Positions 34,390-43,078 of a DNA stretch of 64,000 nt are shown in pieces. The stretch is from Flavobacteriia bacterium. Lineage in GTDB: Bacteria > Bacteroidota > Bacteroidia > Flavobacteriales_D > Crocinitomicaceae. The stretch lies in NCBI GenBank assembly GCA_016183815.1, contig JACPDW010000007.1, forward strand, positions 62,001 through 126,000. The letters run 5' to 3'. Position 1 is the first letter of the stretch; the number at the start of each line of letters is the position of its first letter. The translations under genes and the position numbers were made by a program. The notes beneath the pieces were generated by a model, which ran no database searches, had not been told where the DNA came from, and worked only from the letters and a program-made list of their open reading frames with translations.

Positions 34390-35339
34390 TGAAAGTAACA
34401 GAACATATCGCAAAATCAAAAGGAACTTTATTTTCCTTTGAAATTTTACCTCCATTAAAAGGAACGAACATACAATCCATTTATGATGGAATAGACCCTT
34501 TGATGGAGTTTAAACCAAAATTTATTAATGTAACTTATCATCGAGAGGAGTATATTTATAAAGAGCGAGAAAACGGTTTACTTGAAAAAATAGCTATTCG
34601 AAAAAGACCTGGAACTGTGGGCATTTGTGCAGCAATTATGAACAAATACCGAGTTGATGCTGTACCACATTTAATTTGTGGAGGATTTAGTAAAGAAGAA
34701 ACAGAAAACGCATTAATTGATTTACATTTTTTAGGGATTGATAATGTATTAGCATTAAGAGGTGATTCAATAAAAACTGAGAATGTTTTTAAACCACATA
34801 TTGAAGGTCATGCATACGCAGTAAACTTAATCGAACAAATTTCAAAAATGAATAAAGGAAAATACATGTCAGAAGATTATAACTTGGACCCTACTGATAT
34901 CTGCATTGGAACGGCCGGTTATCCTGAAAAACATTTTGAAGCTATGAATTTAAGTACAGATTTAATGTATTTAAAACAAAAAGTTGATGCTGGTGCAGAT
35001 TATATTGTAACACAAATGTTCTTTGACAATCAAAAATATTTTCATTTTGTAAAGGAATGTCGTAATATGGGAATTAATGTTCCCATTATTCCGGGTCTAA
35101 AACCCATCAAATCACTCCAACACATTACTTTTTTACCAAAATTTTTTCATGTTGATTTTCCTGAAGAGCTTTCGAAAGAATTAGTAAAATGTAAAGACAA
35201 TGCTTCTGTTACAAAAGTAGGAATTGAATGGGGAATTCATCAGTCAAAAGAGCTCAAACAAAACAATGTGCCTTGCATACATTATTATACAATGTCCACA
35301 TCATCTTCTGTTAAAGCTATTGCGAGTCAAGTATTTTAA
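34389..35339 (+). CDS. metF: 5,10-Methylenetetrahydrofolate reductase
   Basis: 316 residues. FAD enzyme that makes 5-methyltetrahydrofolate for methionine synthesis. Motifs: 'FSFEILPPLKG' (the FE of the active site), 'INVTYHREEY', 'PHLICGGFSKEE', 'DNVLALRGD' (the LRGD loop) and 'AGADYIVTQMFFDN' with 'PIIPGLKPI'. Its ATG shares one base with the pgk stop. metH is not in the window. Confidence 0.96.
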   Translation: MKVTEHIAKSKGTLFSFEILPPLKGTNIQSIYDGIDPLMEFKPKFINVTYHREEYIYKERENGLLEKIAIRKRPGTVGICAAIMNKYRVDAVPHLICGGFSKEETENALIDLHFLGIDNVLALRGDSIKTENVFKPHIEGHAYAVNLIEQISKMNKGKYMSEDYNLDPTDICIGTAGYPEKHFEAMNLSTDLMYLKQKVDAGADYIVTQMFFDNQKYFHFVKECRNMGINVPIIPGLKPIKSLQHITFLPKFFHVDFPEELSKELVKCKDNASVTKVGIEWGIHQSKELKQNNVPCIHYYTMSTSSSVKAIASQVF

Positions 35340-35348
35340 AATATTTAT

Positions 35349-35888
35349 ATGAAAAAACTATGTTTTTTATTTATCCTTTTTGTTTTTGTAAGCAAAATAA
35401 ATGCTCAATATCAACCTCTTAATTTAACAAATTGTTTAGTTGCTGCACAACTTGAATTTCAAGAAGATCGTTTCACTTTAGAAGTTAACTTAAGCGAAAT
35501 ATTTGCTAATACAGGCATAAAAGCCATCCCTTCTTTAAATATTTTAAAAAGAGGAGCAAATATGGATTTATTAGCTTCAGATAGTTTAGTTCAAATCATG
35601 AAAAGTAAAGGGATTGATACTTATGTTTTAGTGTCTGTTAGAGGATACGACAACACATTTAAAATCAATCCAAAAGAAGAAAATATTATAAATGAAATTG
35701 AAGCGGGGCACATGTTTCCACTTTATCGAGATAATATAAGTTCGGTTACTTTAGAATTTAATTTCTATAGAAATGGGAAATTTATCGGAAATGATTTGCT
35801 AAAACTTGGTGGAATCGGTGAACGTGATGAAGTGATTAAAAAACTGAGGAAAAAACTCCCAAAAAAAATTAAAAATAATTGGAAATAA
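35349..35888 (+). CDS. Exported protein of unknown function
   Basis: 179 residues with a clear signal peptide (MKKLCFLFILFVFVSKINAQ). The mature part is a mixed alpha/beta domain (LDLLASDSLVQIMKSKGIDTYVLVSVRGYD, SVTLEFNFYRNGKFIGNDLLKLGGIGERDEVIKKLRKKL). It reminds me of the small exported ABC-substrate-like domain proteins of Bacteroidota, but I cannot name a family. Nine bases after metF, so probably in its message. Confidence 0.75.
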   Translation: MKKLCFLFILFVFVSKINAQYQPLNLTNCLVAAQLEFQEDRFTLEVNLSEIFANTGIKAIPSLNILKRGANMDLLASDSLVQIMKSKGIDTYVLVSVRGYDNTFKINPKEENIINEIEAGHMFPLYRDNISSVTLEFNFYRNGKFIGNDLLKLGGIGERDEVIKKLRKKLPKKIKNNWK

Positions 35889-35920
35889 TATTATTAATTT
35901 TATTTTTTTAATTTTAAAAC

Positions 35921-36757
35921 ATGAAAATACTATTTACCATTGCAATTGGAGTGCTAGGTTTGTCCTCTTTGAATGCACAAACATTAAAAGTTCCTGTAAA
36001 AAGTCCACTTTGTACAATTAAACAAGCCGTCGCTTTGTCTGAAATCAGTATAGATTACAGTCGTCCTAATAAAAATGGACGAACGATTTTTGGAGAATTA
36101 GTTCCGTATAACACACTTTGGAGAACTGGTGCAAACGCTCCTACAAAAATTACTTTTGGAGAAGATATTCTTTTAGAAAATAAGGAAGTAAAAGCAGGTA
36201 CATACTCCTTGTTTACAATTCCTGGAGAAACAGAATGGACATTGATTTTAAATAAAAATCTACAAATGTGGGGCACAGACGGTTATGATGAAAAAGAGGA
36301 TATTCTTAGACTGCAACTTCCTGTAAAAAAAGTGTCAGAAATTACAGAAAGTTTTACTATTCAATTTACTGATGTGAAACCAACTACATGCAACTTAGAA
36401 TTAGTTTGGGAAAATGTGAAAGTTTCTGCAAAAATTTCTATAGTAATTGATGACAAAGTAATGAAAAATATTGAATCAGTTATGACGCAAGACAAACGAC
36501 CTTATCATCAAGCGGCTCAATATTATTACGACAATAAAAAAGACCTGAACAAAGCTTTGGAATGGGCAACAAAAGCATTTGAACTTAATCCTAAAGCGTA
36601 TTGGTCTTCTTTGTTAAAATCAAAAATACAATTAGATCTCAAAGATAAAAAAGGAGCAATTTCTTCTGCAGAAATTACAAAAAAATTAGCAGAGGAAGAT
36701 AAAGATTCAGGTTATGTAAAACAAGCCGATGAAATTATAGAAAAAGCAAAAAAATAA
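35921..36757 (+). CDS. DUF2911 exported protein with C-terminal TPR
   Basis: 278 residues. After the signal peptide MKILFTIAIGVLGLSSLNAQ comes a DUF2911 domain (about 25-165) with the signature SPLCTIKQAV...ISIDYSRPNKNGRTIFGELVPYNTLWRTGANAPTKITF and LKAGTYSLFTIP. The C-terminal 80 residues are TPR-like (YHQAAQYYYDNKKDLNKALEWATKAFELNPKAYW). Biological role unknown; common in Bacteroidota. Confidence 0.9.
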   Translation: MKILFTIAIGVLGLSSLNAQTLKVPVKSPLCTIKQAVALSEISIDYSRPNKNGRTIFGELVPYNTLWRTGANAPTKITFGEDILLENKEVKAGTYSLFTIPGETEWTLILNKNLQMWGTDGYDEKEDILRLQLPVKKVSEITESFTIQFTDVKPTTCNLELVWENVKVSAKISIVIDDKVMKNIESVMTQDKRPYHQAAQYYYDNKKDLNKALEWATKAFELNPKAYWSSLLKSKIQLDLKDKKGAISSAEITKKLAEEDKDSGYVKQADEIIEKAKK

Positions 36758-36786
36758 TAAATAAGTTATAATTTAAACTAGAAAAG

Positions 36787-38088
36787 ATGAAGAAACAATT
36801 TTTTTTATTTTTATTTTTCATCCCAGGGATGTTTTATTCACAAACGATTCACAAGTGCTATTCAAAAGAAGCGATTGATTATCAAAACAGTTTGATTCCG
36901 AATTATGAACAACACGTGAACGAACAATTTGAAATTGCTAAACAATGGTCTAATAATCATACACCTACTCGAAGTTTATATACAATTCCTGTGGTGTTCC
37001 ACATTGTTTATAACAACTCTGAGCAAAACATCTCTGATGACATTATTCAGAATCAAATTGACATTCTAAATCAGGATTATGCCCGACTAAACCCCGACAC
37101 AGTTAATACACGATTAGAATTTCAAAATTTGGTTGGTTCGACAAATGTACGTTTTGTATTGGCTCAAGTAGATCCTGATGGAAATCCAACATCTGGAATC
37201 ACAAGAACTCAGACAAATATGTCAACTTTTGGCACATGGGATTTGGATTTTAATGAATTAGAAAAAGTTAAATCAACTGTAGATGGTGGTAAAGATCCAT
37301 GGGATCAAGAACATTATTTGAACATTTGGGTTTGTGATATGTCAGTAGATTTTCTAGGCACTCCTTATGTTATGTTATTAGGTTACGCAACACCTCCTTT
37401 AGGATTACCAAATTGGCCACCGGATTCAGGAACTGAAGATTTAGGTGATGGAGTTGTTTTACAGTATCATGCAGTAGGTGATTTTTTGCATAATACTAAT
37501 GATATTTTACCAGAATCCAAAGGTAGAACAGCAGTGCATGAGGTAGGACATTATTTAGGTTTAAGACACATTTGGGGTGATGGTGACTGTACGATGGATG
37601 ACGGTATAGAGGATACTCCAGATGCAACTGATGCATCAATGCAAGATTGTAATTTTAATATAAATTCATGCAATGCAGATGTAATGGGTTTGGGTGATTT
37701 GAACGATATGGTTGAAAATTTCATGGATTATTCTTCAGAACTTTGTCAAAATTCATTTACTCAAAATCAAATAGCACTTATGCACGGTGTACTCGAAAAC
37801 CAACGTCAAGAATTGGCTTTAATCAATTTTGGCGTAGGTATTGATGAAATAGAAAATTTAGACTTTAATGTGTTTCCTAACCCGACATACACTAATTTAA
37901 ATTTTAGTTCTGTTAAAGAAATGAAAAACATAAGTATTTACAATTTAAATGGAACTTTACTTTTTGAAAAAGAAGGAAATTTTCTAAGTACTTCTTTAAA
38001 TGTAAATGATTTATCTTCTGGTATTTATGTTGTAAATGTCAACTTTATGAATGGTCAGAGTTTTCATAAAAAAATATCAAAGAAATAA
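36787..38088 (+). CDS. Second M43 family zinc metalloprotease, T9SS type A
   Basis: 433 residues. A signal peptide ([19 protein letters not shown]) precedes a pappalysin/cytophagalysin domain: [11 protein letters not shown] zinc site (first His about 251) and the Met-turn '[20 protein letters not shown]'. The type A sorting domain ([14 protein letters not shown]...[12 protein letters not shown]) follows directly, without the GEVED, FN3 and PPC domains of the paralogue at 15.9 kb. Sequence similarity in the propart ([29 protein letters not shown]) links the two as paralogues. Confidence 0.94.
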   Translation: MKKQFFLFLFFIPGMFYSQTIHKCYSKEAIDYQNSLIPNYEQHVNEQFEIAKQWSNNHTPTRSLYTIPVVFHIVYNNSEQNISDDIIQNQIDILNQDYARLNPDTVNTRLEFQNLVGSTNVRFVLAQVDPDGNPTSGITRTQTNMSTFGTWDLDFNELEKVKSTVDGGKDPWDQEHYLNIWVCDMSVDFLGTPYVMLLGYATPPLGLPNWPPDSGTEDLGDGVVLQYHAVGDFLHNTNDILPESKGRTAVHEVGHYLGLRHIWGDGDCTMDDGIEDTPDATDASMQDCNFNINSCNADVMGLGDLNDMVENFMDYSSELCQNSFTQNQIALMHGVLENQRQELALINFGVGIDEIENLDFNVFPNPTYTNLNFSSVKEMKNISIYNLNGTLLFEKEGNFLSTSLNVNDLSSGIYVVNVNFMNGQSFHKKISKK

Positions 38089-38101
38089 ATTTAATAGAAT
38101 T

Positions 38102-38536
38102 ATGGAAGTTAAAGTAATCAATCGTTCAAAACACAATTTACCAAAATATGAAACCAATGGAGCTGCTGGCTTAGACTTAAAAGCCAATCTTCAAGAAACA
38201 GTTGTATTAAAACCATTGACAAGAGTTCTCGTGAAAACTGGTTTATTTCTTGAAATTCCTCAAGGTTATGAAGCACAAGTTCGTCCAAGAAGTGGTTTAG
38301 CTTTCAAAAACGGAATTACTGTACTAAACAGTCCGGGAACGATTGATGCTGATTATCGTGGAGAAGTTGGAGTGATTTTGATAAACCTTTCAGACAAACC
38401 ATTTGAAATTGTTGATGGTGAACGTATTGCCCAACTGATTTTTGCAAAAGTTGAACAAGCACATTTGATTCCCGAGTTAAATTTAAGTGAAACAGATCGT
38501 GGAGCAGGAGGATTTGGAAGTACTGGAAAAAAATAA
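38102..38536 (+). CDS. dut: dUTP diphosphatase
   Basis: 144 residues from the ATG at 38102 ([18 protein letters not shown]). Hydrolyses dUTP to dUMP and pyrophosphate. The five trimeric-dUTPase motifs are present: AAGLDLKA (1), PRSGLA (2), '[21 protein letters not shown]' (3), '[13 protein letters not shown]' (4) and '[12 protein letters not shown]' (5). An earlier in-frame start would overlap the protease gene. In related genomes dut normally leads into the nucleotidyltransferase-TPR-DUF4292-EnvC set, from which it is here separated by the restriction module. Confidence 0.97.
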   Translation: MEVKVINRSKHNLPKYETNGAAGLDLKANLQETVVLKPLTRVLVKTGLFLEIPQGYEAQVRPRSGLAFKNGITVLNSPGTIDADYRGEVGVILINLSDKPFEIVDGERIAQLIFAKVEQAHLIPELNLSETDRGAGGFGSTGKK

Positions 38537-38545
38537 ATTTTCAAC

Positions 38546-38564
38546 AACGTAAATTATTTACGTT
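38546..38564. repeat. Perfect 19-bp palindrome between dut and the restriction gene
   Basis: AACGTAAAT, a central T, ATTTACGTT: nine matched pairs on each side. As a hairpin it has seven pairs and a five-base loop, but no T-run follows, so it is a poor terminator and a better operator. It lies 50 bases before the restriction gene. Confidence 0.55.
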
Positions 38565-38614
38565 TCATTTATTGGAAATTTGTACTAACTTTAGTATGAT
38601 TTTGATTTGAAATT

Positions 38615-41600
38615 ATGAAAGAATTACAAGATTTGTTAAAAAAAATAGGTTTTCTACCAAAGGAAAATACTGATGGTATATATGAAAAAACATATTCTGG
38701 TTCTTATGTAATTTCAGTCGATTTTAAACAACAAAAAATTATTTACGGAAATAAAATAGTATCCGAAAGCAAAACAACTCAAAATTTTTCTCAAGCAGAA
38801 AACTTCGTCGTTTTAGAATGTGTGGATAGACTCTTACAAAAAGGTTATCTTCCTGAAAATATAATTCTTGAAAAAACATGGGCGGCAGGGCATGGAACTT
38901 CTGGCAGACTTGACATCTGTGTTACACGTGAAGATGGTTCTGAATACTTATTGATTGAATGTAAAACATTTGGAAAAGAGTTCGAAAAGGAATTCACCCG
39001 AATGAAAAAAGATGGTGGACAATTATTTACTTATTTTAAATTTAGTAATAAACCTGACATTATCATGCTTTATGCTTCTGAATTAAGAGCTAATGAAATC
39101 ATTTATCGAAATGAAATTGTAAAAATCGAAAATGATTATCGAATAGGAGATAAAGACGATTTTTACGAAAAATGGAACAAACTGACTAAAGACAATGGCG
39201 TTTTTGAAAACTGGGTAAATCCTTATAGTTTTGAAAGTAAAGCATTGACAATAAATGATTTAGAAGAAATTAGACAAGAAGACAGTAGTTTCATTTTCAA
39301 TCGTTTCCTTGAAATTCTTCGCCATAATGTTGTTTCAGATAAAGGAAATGCCTTTAATCGTATTTTCACTTTATTTCTTTGTAAAATCTACGATGAAAAA
39401 ATAAATGAAGGTACTGATAATGAGTTGGGGTTTCAATGGTTGGAAGGAATTGATGATCACAGAAGTTTTCAACTCCGATTAACCGACCTCTACAAAAGTG
39501 GAATGCATGAATTTTTAGAAAAAGTCGCTACTGATTTTTCAGAAACAGAGTTTAAAAATAGATTCCCGTTTTTATCTGAAGAGCAAAGAAATCCAATTTT
39601 AGAAGAGTTTAGAAAAATTAGATTAGAAAAAAATAATGAGTTCGCGATTAAAGATGTGTATGACGAACAATCATTTAACGAAAATGCTGTTGTTGTAAAA
39701 GAGATTGTTGAACTTTTACAAAAATTTAAACTGCGTTATACCAAAAAACAACAATATTTATCTGACTTTTTTGAATTATTACTTACAACGGGTTTAAAAC
39801 AAGAATCAGGACAATTTTTCACTCCTGTTCCTGTAGCACAATTCGTGATAAAAAGTTTACCAATTGATACTATTTTAGAAGAAAAATTATCTACCGCTAA
39901 AATAGATAATGACACGCTTTTACCGTACGTAATGGATTATGCAGCGGGGAGTGGTCATTTTTTGACAGAAACCATGCATGAAATGCAACGCCTAATTAAA
40001 CAAAAAGACGATAAAAAATATAATCCTAGCGTTGCTAAAAAAATAAGAAACTGGCAAGATGATCATTTTGCTTGGGCCATCCAATATGTTTATGGAATTG
40101 AAAAAGATTATCGTCTTGTTAAAGTAGGAAAAGTAGGTTGTTATTTACACGGTGATGGTTTGGCAAATGTGATTCATTCAGATGGTTTAGCTAGATTTAC
40201 TCATCCTGACTATAAAGGAAAATTATTACAAACCGACAAAGACTTTCCGACAGAAAACAAACAGTTTGACATCATTGTTTCCAACCCTCCATATTCGGTT
40301 TCTGCATTTAAAAATAATGCAAGGTCATTTTATAAAGAAGATCAGTTTGAACTTTACGATAAACTCACAGATAACAGTTCTGAAATTGAATGTTTGTTTA
40401 TAGAGCGAACAAAACAATTGCTAAAAGACAGAGGTGTTGCCGGGATAATACTGCCAAGTTCAATATTAAATGGAACATCCGTAATTTATGAGAAGACACG
40501 AGAACTTATCTTAAATTTTTTTGAAGTTATAGCAATCACAGAATTGGGCGGAGGAACATTTATGGCAACAAATACAAAAACTGTTACCTTATTTTTGAGA
40601 AGACGAAATAATTATGACAGTATTAATTTAAAAATTGCTATTGAGAAGTTATTTGCTTCTTTGCAAGATGTTACCTTGAATGGAATTGAGAAACCAATAG
40701 CTAAATATCTGAATCATGTTTGGGAAGGTGTTTCTTTTGAAAATTATCTTACTTTGCTCAAAAAAGAACCAAACAAAGCAATAACAGAACACGAAATTTA
40801 TACCGAATACCGAAAAAAGCTAAATGTAAAGAATGACAAAGAATTTTGGGCTATAGTATTTGAGCGAGAAGCAGAAAAGATTTTTTATTTCATTTTAGCA
40901 TATCCACAAAAAGTAGTTTTAGTGAAAAGTGGTGAAAAAGATGCAGAAAAGCGCTTTTTAGGCTATGAATTTTCGAATAGCCGAAGAAATGAAGGGATTC
41001 ATCCTATAAAAGGTAACAGTATTGAAGATTGTACAAGATTATTTGATTCGGAAAGATTTGATAATCCTAAAAAAGCAAGTACTTATATTTATAAAGCCTT
41101 TCAAGGAGATTTTGATTTTTCAATTGATGAATCTTTGTTGGAGAATGTTTCAAGGCATAATTTGGTAGACTTTTTTACTTTTGATAGAGTGAATTTCAAT
41201 AAAAATTTCACTTTATCAGCAAGGAAAAAAATTAAAATTGAAAGTAAATGGCCTATTTTTAAACTAAATCAACTCATCAATATTGTTAGGGGTGCTTCAC
41301 CGAGACCTATTAGAAACTACATAACGGATAATGCTGATGGAATAAATTGGATTAAAATAGGAGATGTTAAACCTGATTCGAAATTTATTACTGAAACAAA
41401 AGAAAAAATAACAATCCAAGGAGCGGAAAAATCACGTTTTGTTAGAAAAGGAGATTTTATTCTTTCTAATTCAATGAGTTTTGGTCGACCATATATTTTA
41501 GATATCGAAGGTTGTATTCATGATGGGTGGCTATTATTAAATAATTTTTCAAAAAATTTGAATAAAGATTATCTTTATTATATGCTTTCAAGTACCATGA

Positions 41601-41815
41601 TTCAAGATCAATTTACAAGCGCTGCAAGTGGAGGTACATCTGTTGACAACTTAAATATAGAAAAAGTTGCTTATACACAAATTCCTCTTCCAACCATTGA
41701 AATTCAGGAAAAATTAGTTCAAGAAATTATTGATTTAGAAAAAAAATCAAAAACAATTGTCATTAGAGATTTAGATATCCAAATTGAAAAAATAATTAAA
41801 AAATATCTTTTATGA
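38615..41815 (+). CDS. Single-chain restriction-modification enzyme: nuclease, N6-adenine methylase, target-recognition domain
   Basis: 1066 residues, type IIG/IIL-like plan. N-terminal HsdR-like nuclease (about 60-150) with a PD-(D/E)xK core: D100 in 'GRLDICV' and E115-C-K117 in 'LLIECKTFG'. A helical linker leads to a type I HsdM-like methylase: 'GQFFTPVPVAQFVI' (motif X), D441-YAAGSGHF (motif I) and NPPY at 557-560 (motif IV, which places it among N6-adenine enzymes). The C-terminus from about 880 is a single HsdS-like half (WPIFKLNQLINIVRGASPRP...GGTSVDNLNIEKVAYTQIPLP..EIQEKLVQEI), so recognition would be asymmetric. No helicase or translocase is present. All key residues look intact. Confidence 0.92.
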   Translation: MKELQDLLKKIGFLPKENTDGIYEKTYSGSYVISVDFKQQKIIYGNKIVSESKTTQNFSQAENFVVLECVDRLLQKGYLPENIILEKTWAAGHGTSGRLDICVTREDGSEYLLIECKTFGKEFEKEFTRMKKDGGQLFTYFKFSNKPDIIMLYASELRANEIIYRNEIVKIENDYRIGDKDDFYEKWNKLTKDNGVFENWVNPYSFESKALTINDLEEIRQEDSSFIFNRFLEILRHNVVSDKGNAFNRIFTLFLCKIYDEKINEGTDNELGFQWLEGIDDHRSFQLRLTDLYKSGMHEFLEKVATDFSETEFKNRFPFLSEEQRNPILEEFRKIRLEKNNEFAIKDVYDEQSFNENAVVVKEIVELLQKFKLRYTKKQQYLSDFFELLLTTGLKQESGQFFTPVPVAQFVIKSLPIDTILEEKLSTAKIDNDTLLPYVMDYAAGSGHFLTETMHEMQRLIKQKDDKKYNPSVAKKIRNWQDDHFAWAIQYVYGIEKDYRLVKVGKVGCYLHGDGLANVIHSDGLARFTHPDYKGKLLQTDKDFPTENKQFDIIVSNPPYSVSAFKNNARSFYKEDQFELYDKLTDNSSEIECLFIERTKQLLKDRGVAGIILPSSILNGTSVIYEKTRELILNFFEVIAITELGGGTFMATNTKTVTLFLRRRNNYDSINLKIAIEKLFASLQDVTLNGIEKPIAKYLNHVWEGVSFENYLTLLKKEPNKAITEHEIYTEYRKKLNVKNDKEFWAIVFEREAEKIFYFILAYPQKVVLVKSGEKDAEKRFLGYEFSNSRRNEGIHPIKGNSIEDCTRLFDSERFDNPKKASTYIYKAFQGDFDFSIDESLLENVSRHNLVDFFTFDRVNFNKNFTLSARKKIKIESKWPIFKLNQLINIVRGASPRPIRNYITDNADGINWIKIGDVKPDSKFITETKEKITIQGAEKSRFVRKGDFILSNSMSFGRPYILDIEGCIHDGWLLLNNFSKNLNKDYLYYMLSSTMIQDQFTSAASGGTSVDNLNIEKVAYTQIPLPTIEIQEKLVQEIIDLEKKSKTIVIRDLDIQIEKIIKKYLL

Positions 41816-42009
41816 ACCTCGTTCAATCTAAAATATTAAATGCTATTGAAACTAATAAACTCAACCCTCAAATTTTAGGAGAACGAAATTGGTACAGTTA
41901 TTTCATAAGAGTTAAAGAATTAGTTTGGTCTAGAAACTTACGTGATGGTTATTTAATAGAGGTATATGACGAAAAACATGGAAATCATTTAGCTACAATC
42001 ACACTTTAG
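41812..42009 (+). CDS. Small protein coupled to the restriction enzyme, unknown
   Basis: 65 residues, not recognised. Its ATG overlaps the TGA of the restriction gene (ATGA), so it is translated by coupling and belongs to the same module. It is basic and aromatic (KLNPQILGERNWYSYFIRVKELVWSRNLRDGYLIEVYDEKHGNH), no transmembrane helix, with a possible small beta fold at the C-terminus. It could be an inhibitor, a specificity helper or a remnant; nothing in the sequence decides this. Confidence 0.7.
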   Translation: MNLVQSKILNAIETNKLNPQILGERNWYSYFIRVKELVWSRNLRDGYLIEVYDEKHGNHLATITL

Positions 42010-42044
42010 GTTTTAAATCTCCATCATACCTCAACAAAAAGAAT

Positions 42045-42052
42045 TAATTTTG
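42045..42052 (+). promoter_or_regulatory. -7 box of the nucleotidyltransferase operon
   Basis: TAATTTTG, full TAnnTTTG match, 15 bases before the ATG at 42068. It indicates that the envelope operon has its own promoter behind the restriction module. No clear -33 TTG. Confidence 0.5.
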
Positions 42053-42067
42053 AAGAAATATTTATAA

Positions 42068-43078
42068 ATGAAAGTTATTATCCCGATGGCTGGACGTGGT
42101 AGCCGACTTAGACCACATACTTTAACCCTTCCAAAACCCTTGATTCTGGTTGGAGGAAAAGCAATTGTTCATCGCTTGGTGGAAGATATTGCCTCCGTTT
42201 GTTCCGATCCAATAACTGAAATTGGTTTTGTGATTGGAGATTTTGGAAAAGAAGTTGAAGAAGAATTAATCCAAGTTGCAGCAAATTTAGGGGCAAAAGG
42301 GAAAATTTATTATCAACAGGTGCCACTTGGTACAGCTCATGCCGTTATATGCGCAGAAGAATTATTAGAAGGACCAGTAGTTGTAGCTTTCGCAGATACG
42401 TTGTTTAAGGCTGACTTTAAAATTGATGTTAAAGTAGATGGTATTTTATGGGTAAAACAAATTGAAGACCCTTCGGCTTTCGGTGTTGTTAAAATGAATG
42501 AAGCTGGTGATATCATCGATTTCGTTGAAAAACCTCAGACCTTTGTTTCCGATTTAGCTATGATTGGAGTTTATTACTTCAAATCTGGAGAAGAATTAAA
42601 AAGAGAAATCAATTATTTGATTGATAAAAATATCATCAAAGGTGGTGAATACCAGTTACCAGATGCTTTGCGACGATTGACAGAAAAAGGTAAAAAATTC
42701 AAACCTGGTAAAGTGGACGAATGGTTAGATTGTGGAAATAAAGAAGTTACCGTTTTTACCAATCAAAGAGTGTTGGCTTATGACCAAGAAAAACAACTTG
42801 ACCTCATCAAAACAAGTGCTCAAATAAAAAATTCTACGATTATTCCCCCCTGTTTTATAGGAGACAACGTGAAAATAAATAATTCAATAATAGGCCCTTA
42901 TGTTTCTCTTGGGAAAAACTCAATAGTTAATAAATCTATCATTGAAAACTCAATAATTCAAGATCAAAGTACCATTCAATATGCCCTATTAAAAAATTCT
43001 ATGGTAGGTCATCACACAAAAGTTATTGGCAAAGAATCCGATCTTAGTATAGGAGATTTTAGTATAATTAAAATATGA
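42068..43078 (+). CDS. Sugar-phosphate nucleotidyltransferase
   Basis: 336 residues. The N-terminal nucleotidyltransferase domain opens with MKVIIPMAGRGSRLRPHTLTLPKPLI (GxGxRxxPxTxxxPKP), followed by 'VVVAFADTLFKADFKID' and 'EDPSAFGVVKM...DFVEKP', as in RmlA/GlmU/ManC-type enzymes. The C-terminal 90 residues are a left-handed beta helix of hexapeptide units (IKNSTIIPPCFIGDNVKINNSIIGPYVSLGKN). It activates a sugar phosphate to a nucleotide sugar, but the sugar is unknown. It overlaps the next gene by four bases. Confidence 0.93.
   Translation: MKVIIPMAGRGSRLRPHTLTLPKPLILVGGKAIVHRLVEDIASVCSDPITEIGFVIGDFGKEVEEELIQVAANLGAKGKIYYQQVPLGTAHAVICAEELLEGPVVVAFADTLFKADFKIDVKVDGILWVKQIEDPSAFGVVKMNEAGDIIDFVEKPQTFVSDLAMIGVYYFKSGEELKREINYLIDKNIIKGGEYQLPDALRRLTEKGKKFKPGKVDEWLDCGNKEVTVFTNQRVLAYDQEKQLDLIKTSAQIKNSTIIPPCFIGDNVKINNSIIGPYVSLGKNSIVNKSIIENSIIQDQSTIQYALLKNSMVGHHTKVIGKESDLSIGDFSIIKI

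Noticed and set aside
38537-38580. The palindrome after dut as a rho-independent terminator
   Set aside because: Only seven A/T-rich pairs can form around a loop and no T-run follows.
38615-41815. Classic three-gene type I restriction system
   Set aside because: No separate hsdR helicase or hsdS gene is present; nuclease, methylase and recognition domain are in one frame.
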